DNA of 64,000 nt from Nocardia brasiliensis IFM 10847 (GTDB lineage: Bacteria > Actinomycetota > Actinomycetes > Mycobacteriales > Mycobacteriaceae). Below the pieces are notes generated by a model. It had not been told where the DNA came from and made no database searches. It was given only the letters and a program-made list of their open reading frames with translations. A program made the translations under genes and the position numbers. This document shows positions 41,199-49,518 of the stretch, piece after piece. How positions within the stretch are numbered: position 1 is the first letter of the stretch; every line of letters starts with the position of its first letter. The stretch lies in assembly GCF_000710915.1 (NCBI RefSeq), contig NZ_BAUA01000150.1, forward strand, positions 44,207 to 108,206, in the 5' to 3' direction.

Positions 41199-41664
41199 GC
41201 CCGCTCCTCCCGCCTGAGCGTGCTTGTTCGTAACCGCTCGCACGACGCATCGGCTGAGTCCAATGCTGTTGGAGTCCGCACCTGGTCGTGGCTAACTGGC
41301 CACCCGCGTACGAAGCGCGCGGGCGTCACCTTCCGCCGCGCTGCCGGGATGAACTCCCGCCAGCACCGCCCCTGCGCTAGTGGTGGCCCGACGAGACGTC
41401 GCTCGATCCGGTGCCCGGCGCAGGACGCGGTCTCCGTTGCCGCCGACGAGGACCGGGATCGGCGTCTCGCGTTGCGAGCCGATCGGGTGGGACGAGGCCG
41501 CCGCGGTTCGAAACCCGTTGCCGTTCAACAAGCACACGCATCACGGCCACTCCGGCGGCACCCGTCCTGGACGCCTGATCGCCAGGTAATGGTGGCGTAG
41601 CCCTCTCGGCCGATGCCGCCACCAGTACCTGGTGATCAACTGTCCAGCTCGAGCCCGCGCCAGA
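41199..41664. other. gene-poor region with palindromic element
   Basis: 466 bp between the Trm112-like gene and the convergent Rpn-like genes. Frames on both strands are short and arginine-rich with no start signals. A GGTTCGAAACC string near 41510 is not part of a tRNA because the surrounding stems do not pair. The only clear structure is the palindromic element at its right end. Confidence 0.45.
41577..41637. repeat. copy B of 61-nt palindromic element
   Basis: The arms 41577-41597 and 41617-41637 pair at 19 of 21 positions and have GATC ends; the loop 41598-41616 is 19 nt. Compared with copy A, several arm positions differ, yet the partner base has changed with them (AGGGGGAA/TTCCCCCT versus GCCAGGTA/TACCTGGT). 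The inner arm TGGTGGCG and loop CTCG..CGATGC are unchanged. Confidence 0.75.
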
Positions 41665-42129
41665 TCACCCGTCCTGGGCGAAGACCTCGTCGACTGTCGT
41701 CGCGGAGATGCTGCGGTCGAACCAGCGGTCCAGTTCTTCGGGGTCCCAGCAGGCCAGGATCCGTTCCCGGTCGGCTTCGGACAGGTGGACTTCGCGACGC
41801 TCCAACATGTGCACGATGAGCTTGGCCCGTACTTTGGCCTCTGCCTTAGCTAGCCCGTCGGCGAACCCTTCGGCGTACGGCGGCGTGTCGAGGAAGACTT
41901 CGTGCATGGTGCTGGCAACGAGACTGCGGTCGAACCACGAGTCCAGATAATCGGCCTCCCGGCAAGACAGAATGAGGCCACGGACGCTGTCGGACACAGG
42001 TACACCACGGTGCTCGAGGATCCGGATGATGTCCTCGGCGCGTCCTTTGGCTTCTCCGTCGGCACGGATGCGTTGCGAGGTCTCGGACCTGAAGAACCAC
42101 AGCGGAATGGAATTCGCTTCAGTGGTCAT
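41665..42129 (-). CDS. stand-alone duplicated C-terminal module of the Rpn-like gene
   Basis: A 154-residue soluble protein made of two copies of a module of about 50 residues (RAEDIIRILEHRGVPVSD to WFDRSLVASTMHEVF, and RAKLIVHMLERREVHLSE to WFDRSISATTVDEVF). Each is similar to the single C-terminal module of the gene just upstream. The N-terminus (PLWFFRSETSQRIRADGEAKGRAE) also matches the corresponding part of that gene. It lacks the nuclease-like domain. The ATG at 42129 overlaps the upstream stop by 11 bp; an upstream GTG at 42150 is possible. The pair probably arose by partial tandem duplication. Confidence 0.75.
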   Translation of the reverse strand: MTTEANSIPLWFFRSETSQRIRADGEAKGRAEDIIRILEHRGVPVSDSVRGLILSCREADYLDSWFDRSLVASTMHEVFLDTPPYAEGFADGLAKAEAKVRAKLIVHMLERREVHLSEADRERILACWDPEELDRWFDRSISATTVDEVFAQDG

Positions 42130-42994
42130 CGGTGAAGACCTCGTTGACACTGGTGGCCGAAAAGCTGCGGTCGAACCAGCGGTCGAGGACCTCGAAGTCC
42201 AGGCAGGTCAGAATTCGGTTCCGGTCCGTGTCGGACAAGGGGATGCCGCGTTGGTCCAAGGTGCGAACGATGTACTTGGCGCGTCCCCTCGCGTCCCCCT
42301 CCGCGCGCAGGTCATTGGAAGTCTTCGAACGAAAGAAGTCCAGGTCCATGGACATGATATTCCTCCACATCTGTTGGGTTTCGCCATCACCGAGGCCGAG
42401 TTCGGTGAGTTCGCGGTACATATGAGCTGATTCGGTCGGGCCGGTTTTGCGTAGGGCGGCGGCCAGTGTCTCGAGGATCTCGTTGATATCGGGTTGTTTG
42501 GCGTGCGTGATGGCGGACAGCGTGGCGAGCGCGAGATCGGAGACGGCGGTGTCGATGTCGGTCACCGGCTGCACATTGTGCGGGCCGAGGACGAGCGGGC
42601 GCAGGATCAGGCTCGGCCACCGCTCATGGCCGACTTCGAGTGGACCCTCGGCCCAGGACGCGACCGCATGGTCCTGGCAGATGACGACGAGCACCGGTAG
42701 TAGGTCGTATCTGGCCTGTAGATACGACAGGTAGTAGGCCCAAGCGGGCGGCCGCGTCGGATCCCGCTTGCCCTGGGCCTCCACCAGCAGCAGGAATGGT
42801 CCTTCGGCGGTGTCGATCTGCAGGATGGTGTCGGCGCGGCGCTCGACCGGGCGGCATTCGGTGAGGTCGACGGATAGTTGAATCACCTCCAGCGGGTCGG
42901 GGAACGGTAGGTCCAGAGCGCGGAAGGCGCGCGCGAACGTACCAGGGTCGTATTGAAAGATGCGGTGCATCGCTTCGTGTTGCGAGCTGACCAT
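42119..42994 (-). CDS. Rpn/PD-(D/E)XK nuclease-like protein
   Basis: A 291-residue protein related to the Rpn recombination-promoting nuclease/transposase-like family common in streptomycetes. The first 175 residues hold a PD-(D/E)XK-type core, with Asp55 in ADTILQID and the E-x-Q form of the second motif in LLLVEAQGKRD (Glu72, Gln74). A helical linker follows, then one C-terminal module with RSKTSNDLRAEGDARGRA and LDRWFDRSFSATSVNEVF. The ATG at 42994 is chosen; the 107 residues before it are Pro-rich and non-coding in character. No adjacent immunity or modification gene is seen, so its role (DNA cleavage, defence or relic) is open. Confidence 0.75.
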   Translation of the reverse strand: MVSSQHEAMHRIFQYDPGTFARAFRALDLPFPDPLEVIQLSVDLTECRPVERRADTILQIDTAEGPFLLLVEAQGKRDPTRPPAWAYYLSYLQARYDLLPVLVVICQDHAVASWAEGPLEVGHERWPSLILRPLVLGPHNVQPVTDIDTAVSDLALATLSAITHAKQPDINEILETLAAALRKTGPTESAHMYRELTELGLGDGETQQMWRNIMSMDLDFFRSKTSNDLRAEGDARGRAKYIVRTLDQRGIPLSDTDRNRILTCLDFEVLDRWFDRSFSATSVNEVFTDDH

Positions 42995-43157
42995 GGGGCC
43001 AACGTAGGGGCCGAGTCTCGAAAATGCATTCGAAAAGTGTCTGAGGGACAATTTTGTTCGGTGTGTTGCTGGAAACGCGGGACCGGTGTCGCGCAACTCA
43101 CCGGCAATCTGGACGGGGGTACAGGATCGGTTCGTGAAGTGTTGGGGGAGAAGGGGT

Positions 43158-43604
43158 TCAGGAGACGAAGGCGGCGGAGGTGACGAGAACCTCGGCGTAG
43201 CTGAAGTACCAGCCGTTCCAGGTGTCGGCGGTGTGGATGTGCAGGGCGTGGCCGGTGGCGGGCCCGGCGGTGATCGACCACAGGCCGTTGCCGTAACCGG
43301 TTGCCGTGCTGACACTTCCGTCGGACCAGGCGAATTCGGCGGAGCTGGTCGCGCCCGGCGCGTTGAACGGGATGGTCACGCTCATCCGCGCGGCGTCCAC
43401 ACCGGGCAGCAGGGGACTGGCGCATTCGCGCAGGTTCGCTTCCCGCTGGATGCTCTGTCCGGCACTGCCGGTCCCCGGCACCAACCGGCCGCTCATCATG
43501 CTGCCGACCTGGCAGCCGCCGTAACTGTCCGCCGCGGCCTGTCCCGCACCGGCCAGCGATGCCGCGCACAGCAGCACCGGAACCAACACCTCGGCAGGAA
43601 ACAC
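43158..43604 (-). CDS. secreted hypothetical protein
   Basis: A 148-residue protein with a signal peptide (VLVPVLLCAASLAGAGQAAA, cleavage near residue 25). The mature beta-rich domain has two cysteines (GGCQVGS and LRECASP) likely joined in a disulfide. Phrases such as SVTIPFNAPGATSSAEFAWSDG and GHALHIHTADTWNGWYFSYAEVLV suggest a compact beta sandwich. No enzymatic motif is seen. The GTG at 43604 follows GGAAGGTGG; the open frame upstream of it is non-coding in composition. Confidence 0.7.
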   Translation of the reverse strand: MFPAEVLVPVLLCAASLAGAGQAAADSYGGCQVGSMMSGRLVPGTGSAGQSIQREANLRECASPLLPGVDAARMSVTIPFNAPGATSSAEFAWSDGSVSTATGYGNGLWSITAGPATGHALHIHTADTWNGWYFSYAEVLVTSAAFVS

Positions 43605-44221
43605 CGTGGCACCACCTTCCCGTGCCGGCCCGCCCCCGAGGACCGACGCCGACGACTTGATCAGCAGTTTAACGCCCGATCCGCCTCCCCAACCGAGAGT
43701 TGGGCCGGTGGTCTTGCCTGCCGAGTCGGGCCCCAGCCAGGTCAAGAACTGGTCTGCTCGATGGACCGCCCGCCGCACTCCGCCCGGAACGCATATCACT
43801 CTGCTGAGATAGCGAACCGCCACCGCCGCGGATCCGGCAACAGCGCCGAGTCGCCCCGTCGACTCCGTTCTCGTCACCTCGAAAGAGCGCACGGGTCGAC
43901 GCGACTCGGTGCACCGCGTGAGCCGCGGCGCGGTTCTTGTCGCCGTCAGCAGCAACCGGTAGCCCCGACCAGGTGCGGCAAAGCTGGAGGGACGCCCGCT
44001 TGTCGAGCTCTGGCCCGATCGCGGACGGGTGCGCCCGCGTCTTGGCTGTGCACCCCGGACCGTGCGGTGCGGGTGCACATCGGTGGTGGACGGAGGCCGA
44101 ACCGGCGGGGGTTCGTGTCGGCGCCTTGGCGTAATGTGCGGGTGTCTCGGGGCTGCCATGGGCGCGGCGGGGCCGGTTCGGGCATCCGGAGGATGCGAAG
44201 TTCGGTGACACGGAGAGTGGT
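43605..44221. other. intergenic region, nothing recognised
   Basis: 617 bp between the divergent secreted-protein and phosphatase genes. In M. tuberculosis tyrS and two further genes stand before the phosphatase homologue; none is here, so this marks the left break of the conserved block. Frames are short and Pro/Arg-rich. I see no tRNA, riboswitch or clear promoter. Confidence 0.45.
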
Positions 44222-45127
44222 GTGAAGCGGCTACGAGATCGCTACGAAGCCTTGCTGCTTGATCTGGACGGCACCCTGTACCGGGGTCCCGTGGTGATCG
44301 AGGGCGCGCCGGCGGCGCTGGCGGCCGAGGGTGCGCAGCGGCTGGTGTACGTCACCAACAATGCGAGCCGGTCGCCGGCGACGGTCGCCGCACATCTGGC
44401 AGATCTCGGCTTCCCCGCGACCACCGACGACGTGGTGACCAGTGCGCAGGCGGCGGCCCGGCTGCTGGCCGAGCGCCTCGCTCCGGGCGCGGAGGTGCTG
44501 GTGGTCGGCACCGACGATCTGGCCGCCGAGGTGACGGCGGTCGGCTTGCGCCCCGTGCGCCGGTTCGACGGTGCCGCGCCTGCCGCTGTGGTGCAAGGAC
44601 ATTCACCGCAGACCGGCTGGCCCGAACTCGCCGAGGCCGCGTACGCCTTGCGCGCCGCCGCCCTGTGGGTCGCCGCGAACACCGACAAGACGCTGCCGAA
44701 CGAGCGCGGTCTCGCTCCGGGCAACGGCGCGATGGTCGCCGCCTTGCGCACCGCGACCGACCTCGAGCCGATGGTGGCGGGCAAACCGTTCGCGCCGCTG
44801 ATGGAGGACGCGCTGGTGCGCGCGGGCACCCGCAGCGCGCTGGTGGTGGGTGACCGATTGGACACCGATATCGAGGGCGCGAACGCCGTGGGCCTGGAAT
44901 CGCTGCTGGTGCTCACCGGCGTCAGCACCCTGGACGAGCTGAAAGACGCGGCGGCCGAGTTCATTCCGACCTATGTGGCCGATTCGCTGGACGCGCTGAA
45001 CCACCCGCCGATTCCGGCCGAATCGGACATCGATCCGAGCGACCTCGCCGCAGTGCTGGCCGAACGGTTGCGGCGCAACCCGGGACGAGCCGTGACGGTG
45101 CGCGCGTCCGGTTCGGAAATCCGATAG
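44222..45127 (+). CDS. HAD-family phosphatase, NagD-like (Rv1692-type)
   Basis: A 301-residue phosphatase of the HAD superfamily with a C2 cap. DLDGTLYRGP supplies the nucleophile and acid aspartates, VTNNASRS is motif II, GKPFAPLMEDAL holds the motif III lysine region, and VVGDRLDTDIEGA is motif IV with the magnesium acids. The mycobacterial homologue Rv1692 acts on glycerol 3-phosphate, and synteny supports the same role. The protein has a C-terminal extension of about 40 residues beyond the HAD core. The GTG start is preceded by GGAGAG. Confidence 0.87.
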   Translation: MKRLRDRYEALLLDLDGTLYRGPVVIEGAPAALAAEGAQRLVYVTNNASRSPATVAAHLADLGFPATTDDVVTSAQAAARLLAERLAPGAEVLVVGTDDLAAEVTAVGLRPVRRFDGAAPAAVVQGHSPQTGWPELAEAAYALRAAALWVAANTDKTLPNERGLAPGNGAMVAALRTATDLEPMVAGKPFAPLMEDALVRAGTRSALVVGDRLDTDIEGANAVGLESLLVLTGVSTLDELKDAAAEFIPTYVADSLDALNHPPIPAESDIDPSDLAAVLAERLRRNPGRAVTVRASGSEIR

Positions 45128-45140
45128 CGTTGACCGCACG

Positions 45141-45446
45141 ATGACTACTCCCATGCCCCGCCCAGGAATGCCGACGCCAGGTGCCAGCGGACCCCGCCCC
45201 GGGGTTCCGCTGCCGGGCCAGCATCTGCCGGGTGCACCCGGGCGTCCGGAGCCCGCCGATCCGGAGCGCATCCGCACCGAGATCGATGGCCTGCTCACCG
45301 AACTCGTCACCCGCACCGGCTGGCCGGGCGCGCACGCGACGGCGGAGAGCGCGGAGACCGGCGCGGACATCACCCGCCGCGCCCGGATCCTGGAGCAGGC
45401 GCACGACGTGCTCGTGCAGGCCCTGGCCACGGTGGACAAGATCTGA
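45141..45446 (+). CDS. small conserved hypothetical protein (Rv1693-like position)
   Basis: A 101-residue protein with a Pro/Gly-rich first third (MPRPGMPTPGASGPRPGVP) and an acidic helical remainder (ERIRTEIDGLLTELVTR, RARILEQAHDVLVQALATV). It lies between the phosphatase and tlyA, as its counterpart does in mycobacteria, with 13 and 1 bp gaps. The helical part could mediate protein contacts. Function unknown; gene reality is supported by position and tight spacing. Confidence 0.75.
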   Translation: MTTPMPRPGMPTPGASGPRPGVPLPGQHLPGAPGRPEPADPERIRTEIDGLLTELVTRTGWPGAHATAESAETGADITRRARILEQAHDVLVQALATVDKI

Positions 45447-45447
45447 G

Positions 45448-46281
45448 GTGGCCAGACGCGCGCGCGTGGACGCCGAACTGGTTCGCCGCGGGTTGGCGAG
45501 ATCGCGAGAACACGCGGTCGAGCTGATCGGCGCCGGTCGCGTCCTGATAGCCGGAACGGTCGCGGTGAAGCCGGCGACCGCCGTCGAGGCGGGTACGCCG
45601 CTGCTGGTCCGGGAGCAGGCCGACGAGGTGTCGTGGGCTTCGCGCGGCGCGCACAAACTGCTCGGTGCCCTCGAGGTGTTCGAACCGGCGGGGCTCACCA
45701 TCGCGGGGAAGCGCTGCCTCGACGCGGGCGCGTCCACCGGCGGTTTCACCGATGTGCTGCTCTCGCGCGCGGCGCGCGAGGTGGTCGCGGTGGACGTCGG
45801 CTACGGCCAGTTGATCTGGCGGTTGCAGAACGACGAACGGGTGCGGGTGGTCGATCGCACGAACGTGCGTAACCTCACCCCCGAAATGATCGACGGCCCA
45901 GTCGAGTTGGTGGTCGGTGACCTGTCGTTCATCTCGCTCGCCCTGGTGCTGCCCGCGCTGGCCGCGTGCACCGCGCCGGGCGCGGATCTGCTGCCGATGG
46001 TGAAGCCGCAGTTCGAGGTCGGCAAGGAGCGGGTCGGTTCCGGCGGTGTGGTGCGCGATCCGGCGCTGCGCGCCTCGGCGGTACGTGCGGTCGCGACGGC
46101 CGCGGCGGCGCTCGGCCTGCACACCGAGGGCGTGACCGCCAGCCCGTTGCCGGGCCCGTCGGGCAATGTCGAATACTTCCTGTGGCTGCGCAAGTCCGTT
46201 ACCGCGGACGGCGGGCTCGAAGACGACGAGGCGCGAGTGGCTGCCCTCGTCGAGCGTGCGGTTGAGGAGGGTCCACAGTGA
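45448..46281 (+). CDS. tlyA: rRNA 2'-O-methyltransferase TlyA
   Basis: Methylates 2'-hydroxyls of 16S rRNA C1409 and 23S rRNA C1920 (E. coli numbering); in mycobacteria its loss gives capreomycin resistance. The 277-residue protein has an N-terminal S4 RNA-binding domain (about 5-60: LVRRGLARSREHAVELIGAGRV) and a FtsJ-like domain with SAM loop LDAGASTGGFTD (91-102). VGDLSFISL, MVKPQFEVGKE and GPSGNVEYFLW supply the K-D-K-E-type catalytic residues. The interdomain linker reads VSWA where M. tuberculosis has RAWV. The GTG at 45448 lies 1 bp after the previous stop; it overlaps nadK by 4 bp. Confidence 0.93.
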   Translation: MARRARVDAELVRRGLARSREHAVELIGAGRVLIAGTVAVKPATAVEAGTPLLVREQADEVSWASRGAHKLLGALEVFEPAGLTIAGKRCLDAGASTGGFTDVLLSRAAREVVAVDVGYGQLIWRLQNDERVRVVDRTNVRNLTPEMIDGPVELVVGDLSFISLALVLPALAACTAPGADLLPMVKPQFEVGKERVGSGGVVRDPALRASAVRAVATAAAALGLHTEGVTASPLPGPSGNVEYFLWLRKSVTADGGLEDDEARVAALVERAVEEGPQ

Positions 46282-47237
46282 ACGCGCCGACGAGGGCCGA
46301 TAGCCGGGAGATCCTGCTGGTGTCGCATCCCGGCCGGGCGGAGATCATCGAGACCGCGCACCGGCTGGCGAAGATCTTCGCCGATGCGGGCATCTGCCTG
46401 CGAGTACTCGACGACGAGGCGGACAGCACCCGGTTCGAGGCCGAGCCGGGCGGTTATCCGGTGCGGGTGGTCGCGCACGGGCCCGAGGCCGCGGTCGGTT
46501 GCGAGATGGTGCTGGTGCTCGGTGGTGACGGCACATTCCTGCGGGCCGCCGAGCTGGCGCGCCCCGCCGGGGTGCCGGTGCTGGGAATCAATCTCGGCCG
46601 CATCGGTTTTCTGACCGAGGCCGAGGCCGAGCATCTCGACGACGCGCTGGCCCATGTGGTGCGGCGGGATTACCGCATCGAGCACCGGATGACCATCGAC
46701 GTCAACGTCCGGGTGGACGACGAGGTGGTGGACACCGGCTGGGCGCTGAACGAGGCGAGCATCGAAAACGCCTCGCGGATGGGCGTATTGGAGCTGGTGC
46801 TGGAGGTGGACGGCAGGCCGGTGTCGGCGTTCGGCTGCGACGGCATTCTGATCGCCACCCCGACCGGCTCCACCGCGTACGCGTTCTCCGCGGGCGGCCC
46901 GGTGGTGTGGCCGGAACTCGAAGCGCTGCTGGTGATTCCGAGCAACGCGCACGCCCTGTTCGCCCGGCCGCTGGTGACCAGCCCGGAGTCGCGGATCGCG
47001 GTCGAGGCGGCGGCCGAGGGACACGATGCGATAGTTTTCCTGGATGGCAGGCGCACGCTCGACCTGCCGCGTGGCGGCCGGTTGGAAGCGGTCCGCGGCG
47101 CGCAGCCGGTGCGCTGGGTGCGGCTGGATTCCGCGCCCTTCGCGGACCGGATGGTGCGCAAGTTCCAATTGCCCGTGACAGGCTGGCGTGGCCGACGGCG
47201 AACGGAGAGCACACATGCTGACAGAGATCAGGATTGA
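46278..47237 (+). CDS. nadK: NAD kinase
   Basis: Phosphorylates NAD to NADP (called ppnK in older mycobacterial annotation). The 319-residue protein carries the GGDG phosphate motif at about 82-85 (LVLGGDGTFLRAAE), the second conserved region NEASIENASRMG with the NE/D pair, and the glycine-rich TPTGSTAYAFSAGGPVVWPE. The GTG start overlaps tlyA, and the 3' end overlaps recN by 23 bp, so tlyA, nadK and recN are translated as a tight group. Confidence 0.93.
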   Translation: MNAPTRADSREILLVSHPGRAEIIETAHRLAKIFADAGICLRVLDDEADSTRFEAEPGGYPVRVVAHGPEAAVGCEMVLVLGGDGTFLRAAELARPAGVPVLGINLGRIGFLTEAEAEHLDDALAHVVRRDYRIEHRMTIDVNVRVDDEVVDTGWALNEASIENASRMGVLELVLEVDGRPVSAFGCDGILIATPTGSTAYAFSAGGPVVWPELEALLVIPSNAHALFARPLVTSPESRIAVEAAAEGHDAIVFLDGRRTLDLPRGGRLEAVRGAQPVRWVRLDSAPFADRMVRKFQLPVTGWRGRRRTESTHADRDQD

Positions 47238-48990
47238 CGGGCTTGGCGTTATCTCGACGGCCACCGCGCAATTCCACGAGGGTCTCACGGTTCTCACCGG
47301 CGAGACGGGTGCGGGCAAGACCATGGTGGTCACCAGCCTGCACCTGCTGAGCGGTGCGCGCGCCGATCCGGGGCGGGTCCGGCTGGGCGCCGCGCGGGCG
47401 GTGGTCGAGGGCCGTTTCACCGTCGACGACGTGAACGACGGCGCCCGCGCCGAAGTGGCGCAGGTGCTGGAATCGGCTGCGGCCGAACAGGATGACGACG
47501 GCAGCATCATCGCGATCCGCACCGTGGGCAGCGACGGCCGTTCCCGCGCGCACCTGGGCGGTCGCGGCGTGCCCGCCGCGGTACTCGCCGATTTCACCGC
47601 GCCGTTGCTGACCGTGCACGGGCAGAACGATCAGCTGCGTTTGCAGCGTCCCGACCAGCAATTGGCGGCTCTGGACCAGTTCGCGGCCGACACCGTGGGG
47701 CCGCTGCTGCGCAAATACGGTGTGCAGCGGCGCTCTTGGCTGGACGCCCGCAACGAATTGCTCGAACGTACCGCGCGCAGCCGGGAATTGGCGCAGGAGG
47801 CCGACCGGTTGCAGCATTCGCTGACCGAGATCGATGCCATCGCACCGGAACCCGGTGAGGATGTGCGCATCGTCGAGGACGTGCGCAGGCTCAGCGACCT
47901 GGATTCGTTGCGCGAGGCCGCCGTCACCGCGCACGACGCGCTGGCCGGCTCGCCGGATTCGCCCGAAGACGGTTCCGGCGCACTGGAATTGCTCGGCGCC
48001 GCGCGCTCGCGCATCGAGTCGGCCGACGATCCGAAGCTCACCGCGCTGGCGCCGCGGCTCGGCGAGGCGATCGCGGTGGTGGTCGACCTGACCACCGAAC
48101 TCAGCGGCTATCTTTCGGACCTGCCGTCGGATCCCGGCGCGCTCGACTCGCTGCTCACTCGCCAGGCCGAACTGAAGTCGCTGACCCGCAAGTACGCCCC
48201 CGACATCGACGGTGTGCTCGCCTGGGCCGACGAGGCGCGCACCAAGCTCGGCTCGCTCGACGTGTCCGAGGAGGCACTCACCGCATTGGCGGCCGAGGTC
48301 GATATCGCGGCCGAACGGGTGCGGGAGGCGGCGGGGAAGCTCAGTGCCGCGCGCAAGAAGGCGGCGGGCAAGCTCGCGTCCGCGGTGAGCGCCGAGCTGG
48401 GCGGACTGGCCATGGGCAAGGCGAAACTGGAGGTCGAGGTCCGGCCGGTTCCCGCGGGGCCGCAGGATTCCGCGCCGCTGCTCGTCGGCGGCAAGGAGCT
48501 GCACGCCGGATCCTCGGGTGTCGACGAGGTGGAGTTCCGGTTGTCCGCGCACTCGGGCGCGCAGTCACTTCCGTTGAGCAAGAGTGCTTCCGGTGGTGAG
48601 CTGTCCCGGGTGATGCTCGCGCTCGAGGTGGTGCTCGCCCGCTCGGATCACGGCGCCACCATGGTTTTCGACGAGGTGGACGCGGGTGTCGGCGGCCGCG
48701 CCGCGGTGGAGATCGGGCGCAGGCTGGCCCGGCTGGCCCGCACCCATCAGGTCATCGTGGTGACGCACCTGCCGCAGGTCGCGGCCTTCGCCGACACCCA
48801 CCTGGTGGTCGACAAGTCCGACGACGGCAAGGGCAAGGTGAACAGCGGAGTGCGGGCGCTGACCAAGGACGAACGGGTCATCGAACTGGCGCGCATGCTG
48901 GCCGGTCTCGACGACACCGAAACCGGCCGGGCACACGCGGAGGAACTGCTGGAGACGGCGCGCTCGGAGAAGTCCGGCGCGGTCGTCTGA
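47215..48990 (+). CDS. recN: DNA repair protein RecN
   Basis: SMC-like ATPase acting early in double-strand-break repair by recombination. Of the 591 residues, the Walker A TGETGAGKT (28-36) and the N-terminal half-head are followed by long coiled-coil arms (about 155-380, with LTEIDAIAPEPGED at the hinge region). The C-terminal half-head has the signature LSKSASGGELSRVMLALEV and Walker B MVFDEVDAGVGG. The ATG at 47215 is preferred because ACGGAGAG precedes it; the track back to 47188 is nadK sequence. Confidence 0.94.
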   Translation: MLTEIRIDGLGVISTATAQFHEGLTVLTGETGAGKTMVVTSLHLLSGARADPGRVRLGAARAVVEGRFTVDDVNDGARAEVAQVLESAAAEQDDDGSIIAIRTVGSDGRSRAHLGGRGVPAAVLADFTAPLLTVHGQNDQLRLQRPDQQLAALDQFAADTVGPLLRKYGVQRRSWLDARNELLERTARSRELAQEADRLQHSLTEIDAIAPEPGEDVRIVEDVRRLSDLDSLREAAVTAHDALAGSPDSPEDGSGALELLGAARSRIESADDPKLTALAPRLGEAIAVVVDLTTELSGYLSDLPSDPGALDSLLTRQAELKSLTRKYAPDIDGVLAWADEARTKLGSLDVSEEALTALAAEVDIAAERVREAAGKLSAARKKAAGKLASAVSAELGGLAMGKAKLEVEVRPVPAGPQDSAPLLVGGKELHAGSSGVDEVEFRLSAHSGAQSLPLSKSASGGELSRVMLALEVVLARSDHGATMVFDEVDAGVGGRAAVEIGRRLARLARTHQVIVVTHLPQVAAFADTHLVVDKSDDGKGKVNSGVRALTKDERVIELARMLAGLDDTETGRAHAEELLETARSEKSGAVV

Positions 48991-48995
48991 GCGTT

Positions 48996-49415
48996 TTAGC
49001 GCGCGGCCTTCTGCGCGGCCTTGATGAACTGGCCGATCAGGTTCTTCAACCCGAACTCCAGCACCTTCGCCGGGACGGGCAGGCTCGGCTCGGATTCCAT
49101 CGTGTAGGACACCAGGGTGCCCTTCTCGGCGTCGGCGAAGGTGATGACGCCGACGTGGCGCTTCACCGGGGCCCCCTTGACGATCTTGTATTCCATCCGC
49201 TCGCCCGGCACCAGCTTGGTGATCTCCTCGGTGACACCGAGCGGTCCGACACCGAGCAGGTGCTGCGCGCCGACGCCCTCGCGCTCGGTCAGTCCGGGCT
49301 TGGTCAGTTTGATATTGATCGGCAGGTACGGGCTGACGCTCTCGCGATCGGCGAAGAGCCGGTACACGACCTCGCGCGGGGCGGCGATGACGGCGTCGAC
49401 GGTGGTGCTGGCCAT
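48996..49415 (-). CDS. SRPBCC (START-like) family protein
   Basis: A 139-residue helix-grip protein of the polyketide-cyclase/dehydrase-like SRPBCC family. It has the usual opening STTVDAVIAAPREVVYRLFAD, then strands forming a ligand cavity and a long C-terminal helix (KVLEFGLKNLIGQFIKAAQKAA). Such proteins bind hydrophobic small molecules, but nothing indicates which. GAGGAGA stands just before the ATG. It converges on recN with a 5-bp gap and begins the block that interrupts the mycobacterial gene order. Confidence 0.82.
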   Translation of the reverse strand: MASTTVDAVIAAPREVVYRLFADRESVSPYLPINIKLTKPGLTEREGVGAQHLLGVGPLGVTEEITKLVPGERMEYKIVKGAPVKRHVGVITFADAEKGTLVSYTMESEPSLPVPAKVLEFGLKNLIGQFIKAAQKAAR

Positions 49416-49518
49416 GGGGGTCTCCTCTTCGAGTTACCTGTGACCCGCAGCATATAGGTACCACCGGTACTCGCCGGGAGTCCGGGTGGCCGGTGTCACA
49501 GACAGTGCATTCCGTACA

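Noticed and set aside
41505..41525. GGTTCGAAACC as a possible tRNA T-arm
   Set aside because: The flanking five bases on each side do not pair, and no acceptor or anticodon stem can be drawn around it.
42995..43315. A 107-residue extension of the Rpn-like protein
   Set aside because: It is Pro/Thr/Ser-rich and overlaps the 3' end of the neighbouring secreted-protein gene on the same strand in another frame. The family start is the ATG at 42994.
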